Shown piece by piece: positions 5,191 to 6,342 of a stretch of DNA of 6,342 nucleotides. Below the pieces are notes generated by a model. That model made no database searches and was not told the origin of the DNA. It saw nothing but the letters and a program-made list of their open reading frames with translations. The stretch is from NCBI GenBank assembly GCA_026396355.1, contig JAPLWY010000127.1, forward strand, positions 1 through 6,342. The letters are read 5' to 3'. Every line of letters begins with the position of its first letter. Positions within the stretch are counted from its first letter, which is position 1. The translations under genes were made by a program, and so were the position numbers. This stretch comes from Microcaldota archaeon (lineage in GTDB: Archaea > Micrarchaeota > Micrarchaeia > Anstonellales > Anstonellaceae).

Positions 5191-6342
5191 TTAGTACTGC
5201 TTTGCAGCATAAACTATTTCAGCCGCACTCTTTCCGCAAACCACGCACTTCCCGTGTGCGCTCTCGCGCATGTCAAAGCGCGTGCCCCTCACATTAGCTG
5301 CGCACTTCTCTTTTATTGTGTCCGCGCATTTCTCGCCTGGCTTTTCCATAGTGCAGAAAGGAACAGAAACAAGCTTTCCCGCCGCGATTCCCTTTGCCAA
5401 TTCTTCCATTGTTTCAGCATGCGCAATCTGCGAGGTAAGCCAGCCTTCTGCGCGCTTCTTGAGGTCAGTGAGCATGCTCTCCCCTTCCTTTTGCAGCCAG
5501 GCAACAAGTTCGCCTTCCTTGACAAGCGTTTTTGCCTTGTTGTCCCTGCGGACAACAGTGAGCACTCCTGACTCCGCTTCTCTCCCTCCAATCTCAATCC
5601 TGAAAGGCGCTCCCCTCATTTCCCATTCATTGTACTTGAAGCCCGGGGTGTTCTGCGAAAAGTCAGCCTGCGCGCGGAGCGAGGCTTTCTTGAGAAGCGC
5701 CACCACTTCCTTTGCCTTTTTCTCAACAGCAGCCTCTGTCCCCTTCTTTACTATAGGTATTACTACTGCCTGCACTGGCGCAAGCTCAAAGGGCATTACC
5801 AGCCCCGCATCATCCCCGTGAGTGGAAATGATTGCAGCGTAAATCCTTGAAATCGCAGGCCCATAGCAGGTCTGCCAGCAATACTCATTCTCCCCCTTCT
5901 CATTCAGGAACTTCACATCAAAGGGCTTGGCAAAATTCTGCCCAAGCAGGTGAGTGGAGGGCAATTGCAGCACCCTGCCATCAGGCATCAGGCAGTCTGC
6001 AGCATAAGTGGAAACCGCGCCCGGGAACTTGTCCCACTGCGGCCTCTCGAAAAATATGAACGGCACGCCAAACCTTCCGAATATCACGGCATGCGTCATC
6101 TGCATGTCCTCCTTCACCTGCGCGCGCGCCTCCTCCTCGGTGGCAAACGCATCATGCGACTCAATCCAGTAAAACTCCCTGCTTCGTATGAACGGGCGAG
6201 TCGCCTTTGTCTCATATCTCCACACCTGCGAGGAGTGGTATATCTTGACTGGCAAGTCAGACTTTCCCTGAATCCATAGAGAATACATTTGGTACATCGC
6301 TGTCTCGGAAGTCGGCCTCATTGCCAGCCTTTCCTCAAGAAC
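5191..6342 (-). CDS. proS: Prolyl-tRNA synthetase, archaeal/eukaryal type (N-terminus outside window)
   Basis: This class II synthetase joins proline to tRNA-Pro in the cytoplasm. The frame is open through base 6342, and 383 residues are visible; about 90-100 N-terminal residues including motif 1 should lie beyond the window. Visible residues, numbered from the window edge: RPTSET (9-14, the proline/ATP-binding TXE loop); motif 2 as VWRYETKATRPFIRSREF (40-57) followed by ESHDAFAT; motif 3 around YGPAISRIYAAI and HGDDAGLVMPFELAP (160-189). The anticodon-binding domain runs from about 190 to 290. The C-terminal zinc-type domain has Cys at 330, 339, 346, 366 and 369 (CVVCG). The protein ends in Tyr, as is typical of this synthetase type. 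There is no bacterial INS editing domain between motifs 2 and 3. The gene is followed after 74 nt by an unrecognised gene on the same strand, with no clear terminator between them. Confidence 0.97.
   Translation of the reverse strand, partial: VLEERLAMRPTSETAMYQMYSLWIQGKSDLPVKIYHSSQVWRYETKATRPFIRSREFYWIESHDAFATEEEARAQVKEDMQMTHAVIFGRFGVPFIFFERPQWDKFPGAVSTYAADCLMPDGRVLQLPSTHLLGQNFAKPFDVKFLNEKGENEYCWQTCYGPAISRIYAAIISTHGDDAGLVMPFELAPVQAVVIPIVKKGTEAAVEKKAKEVVALLKKASLRAQADFSQNTPGFKYNEWEMRGAPFRIEIGGREAESGVLTVVRRDNKAKTLVKEGELVAWLQKEGESMLTDLKKRAEGWLTSQIAHAETMEELAKGIAAGKLVSVPFCTMEKPGEKCADTIKEKCAANVRGTRFDMRESAHGKCVVCGKSAAEIVYAAKQY

Noticed and set aside
5270..5821. 183-codon + strand open frame opposite proS
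   Set aside because: It is Ser/Ala-rich sequence antisense to conserved synthetase codons. Synthetase motifs establish the minus strand as coding. The same applies to 5137-5571, 5832-6059 and 5950-6279.

Overview
This window looks like the chromosome of an archaeon of moderate G+C. The evidence is: TATA-type promoters about 25-35 nt ahead of starts, pyrimidine/T-rich terminators without bacterial-style hairpins, a GGTG/GTGAT type of ribosome binding site, a tRNA gene with a bulge-helix-bulge intron and no encoded CCA, and an archaeal/eukaryal-type prolyl-tRNA synthetase. The exact lineage cannot be read from the window. A euryarchaeal or DPANN-type genome would fit, but that is inference.

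Left half, + strand. Positions 1-2025 hold the body and C-terminus of a large beta-propeller protein (start outside the window). A T-rich terminator follows. Next is a 212-residue membrane protein of unknown function with its own TATA box (2151-2789), then an M29-type metallo-aminopeptidase (2964-4154), also with its own TATA box. These three genes appear to be separate transcription units.

Middle. The aminopeptidase converges on a minus-strand unit. That unit begins with tRNA-Gln(TTG) (4342-4433), which carries a 19-nt canonical-position intron. Downstream of the tRNA, in its transcription direction, lie two structured elements (4262-4327 and 4174-4248). Each is closed by a copy of the tRNA acceptor stem, repeats the last 14 nt of the tRNA gene, and is separated from its neighbour by 13-14 nt. 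This tandem tRNA / tRNA-end element array is the most unusual thing in the window.

Right half, - strand. The 3' part of proS (5191-6342, N-terminus outside the window) is followed by an unrecognised gene (4679-5116). Its reading frame appears to have been broken by tandem duplication of a 5-nt unit at 4704-4713; its original C-terminus can still be read in the shifted frame down to 4488. The tRNA-Gln gene comes next. Prolyl-tRNA synthetase and tRNA-Gln are both translation genes, but the sequence shows no sign of co-transcription: the intervening gene and the tRNA each have a TATA-like element.
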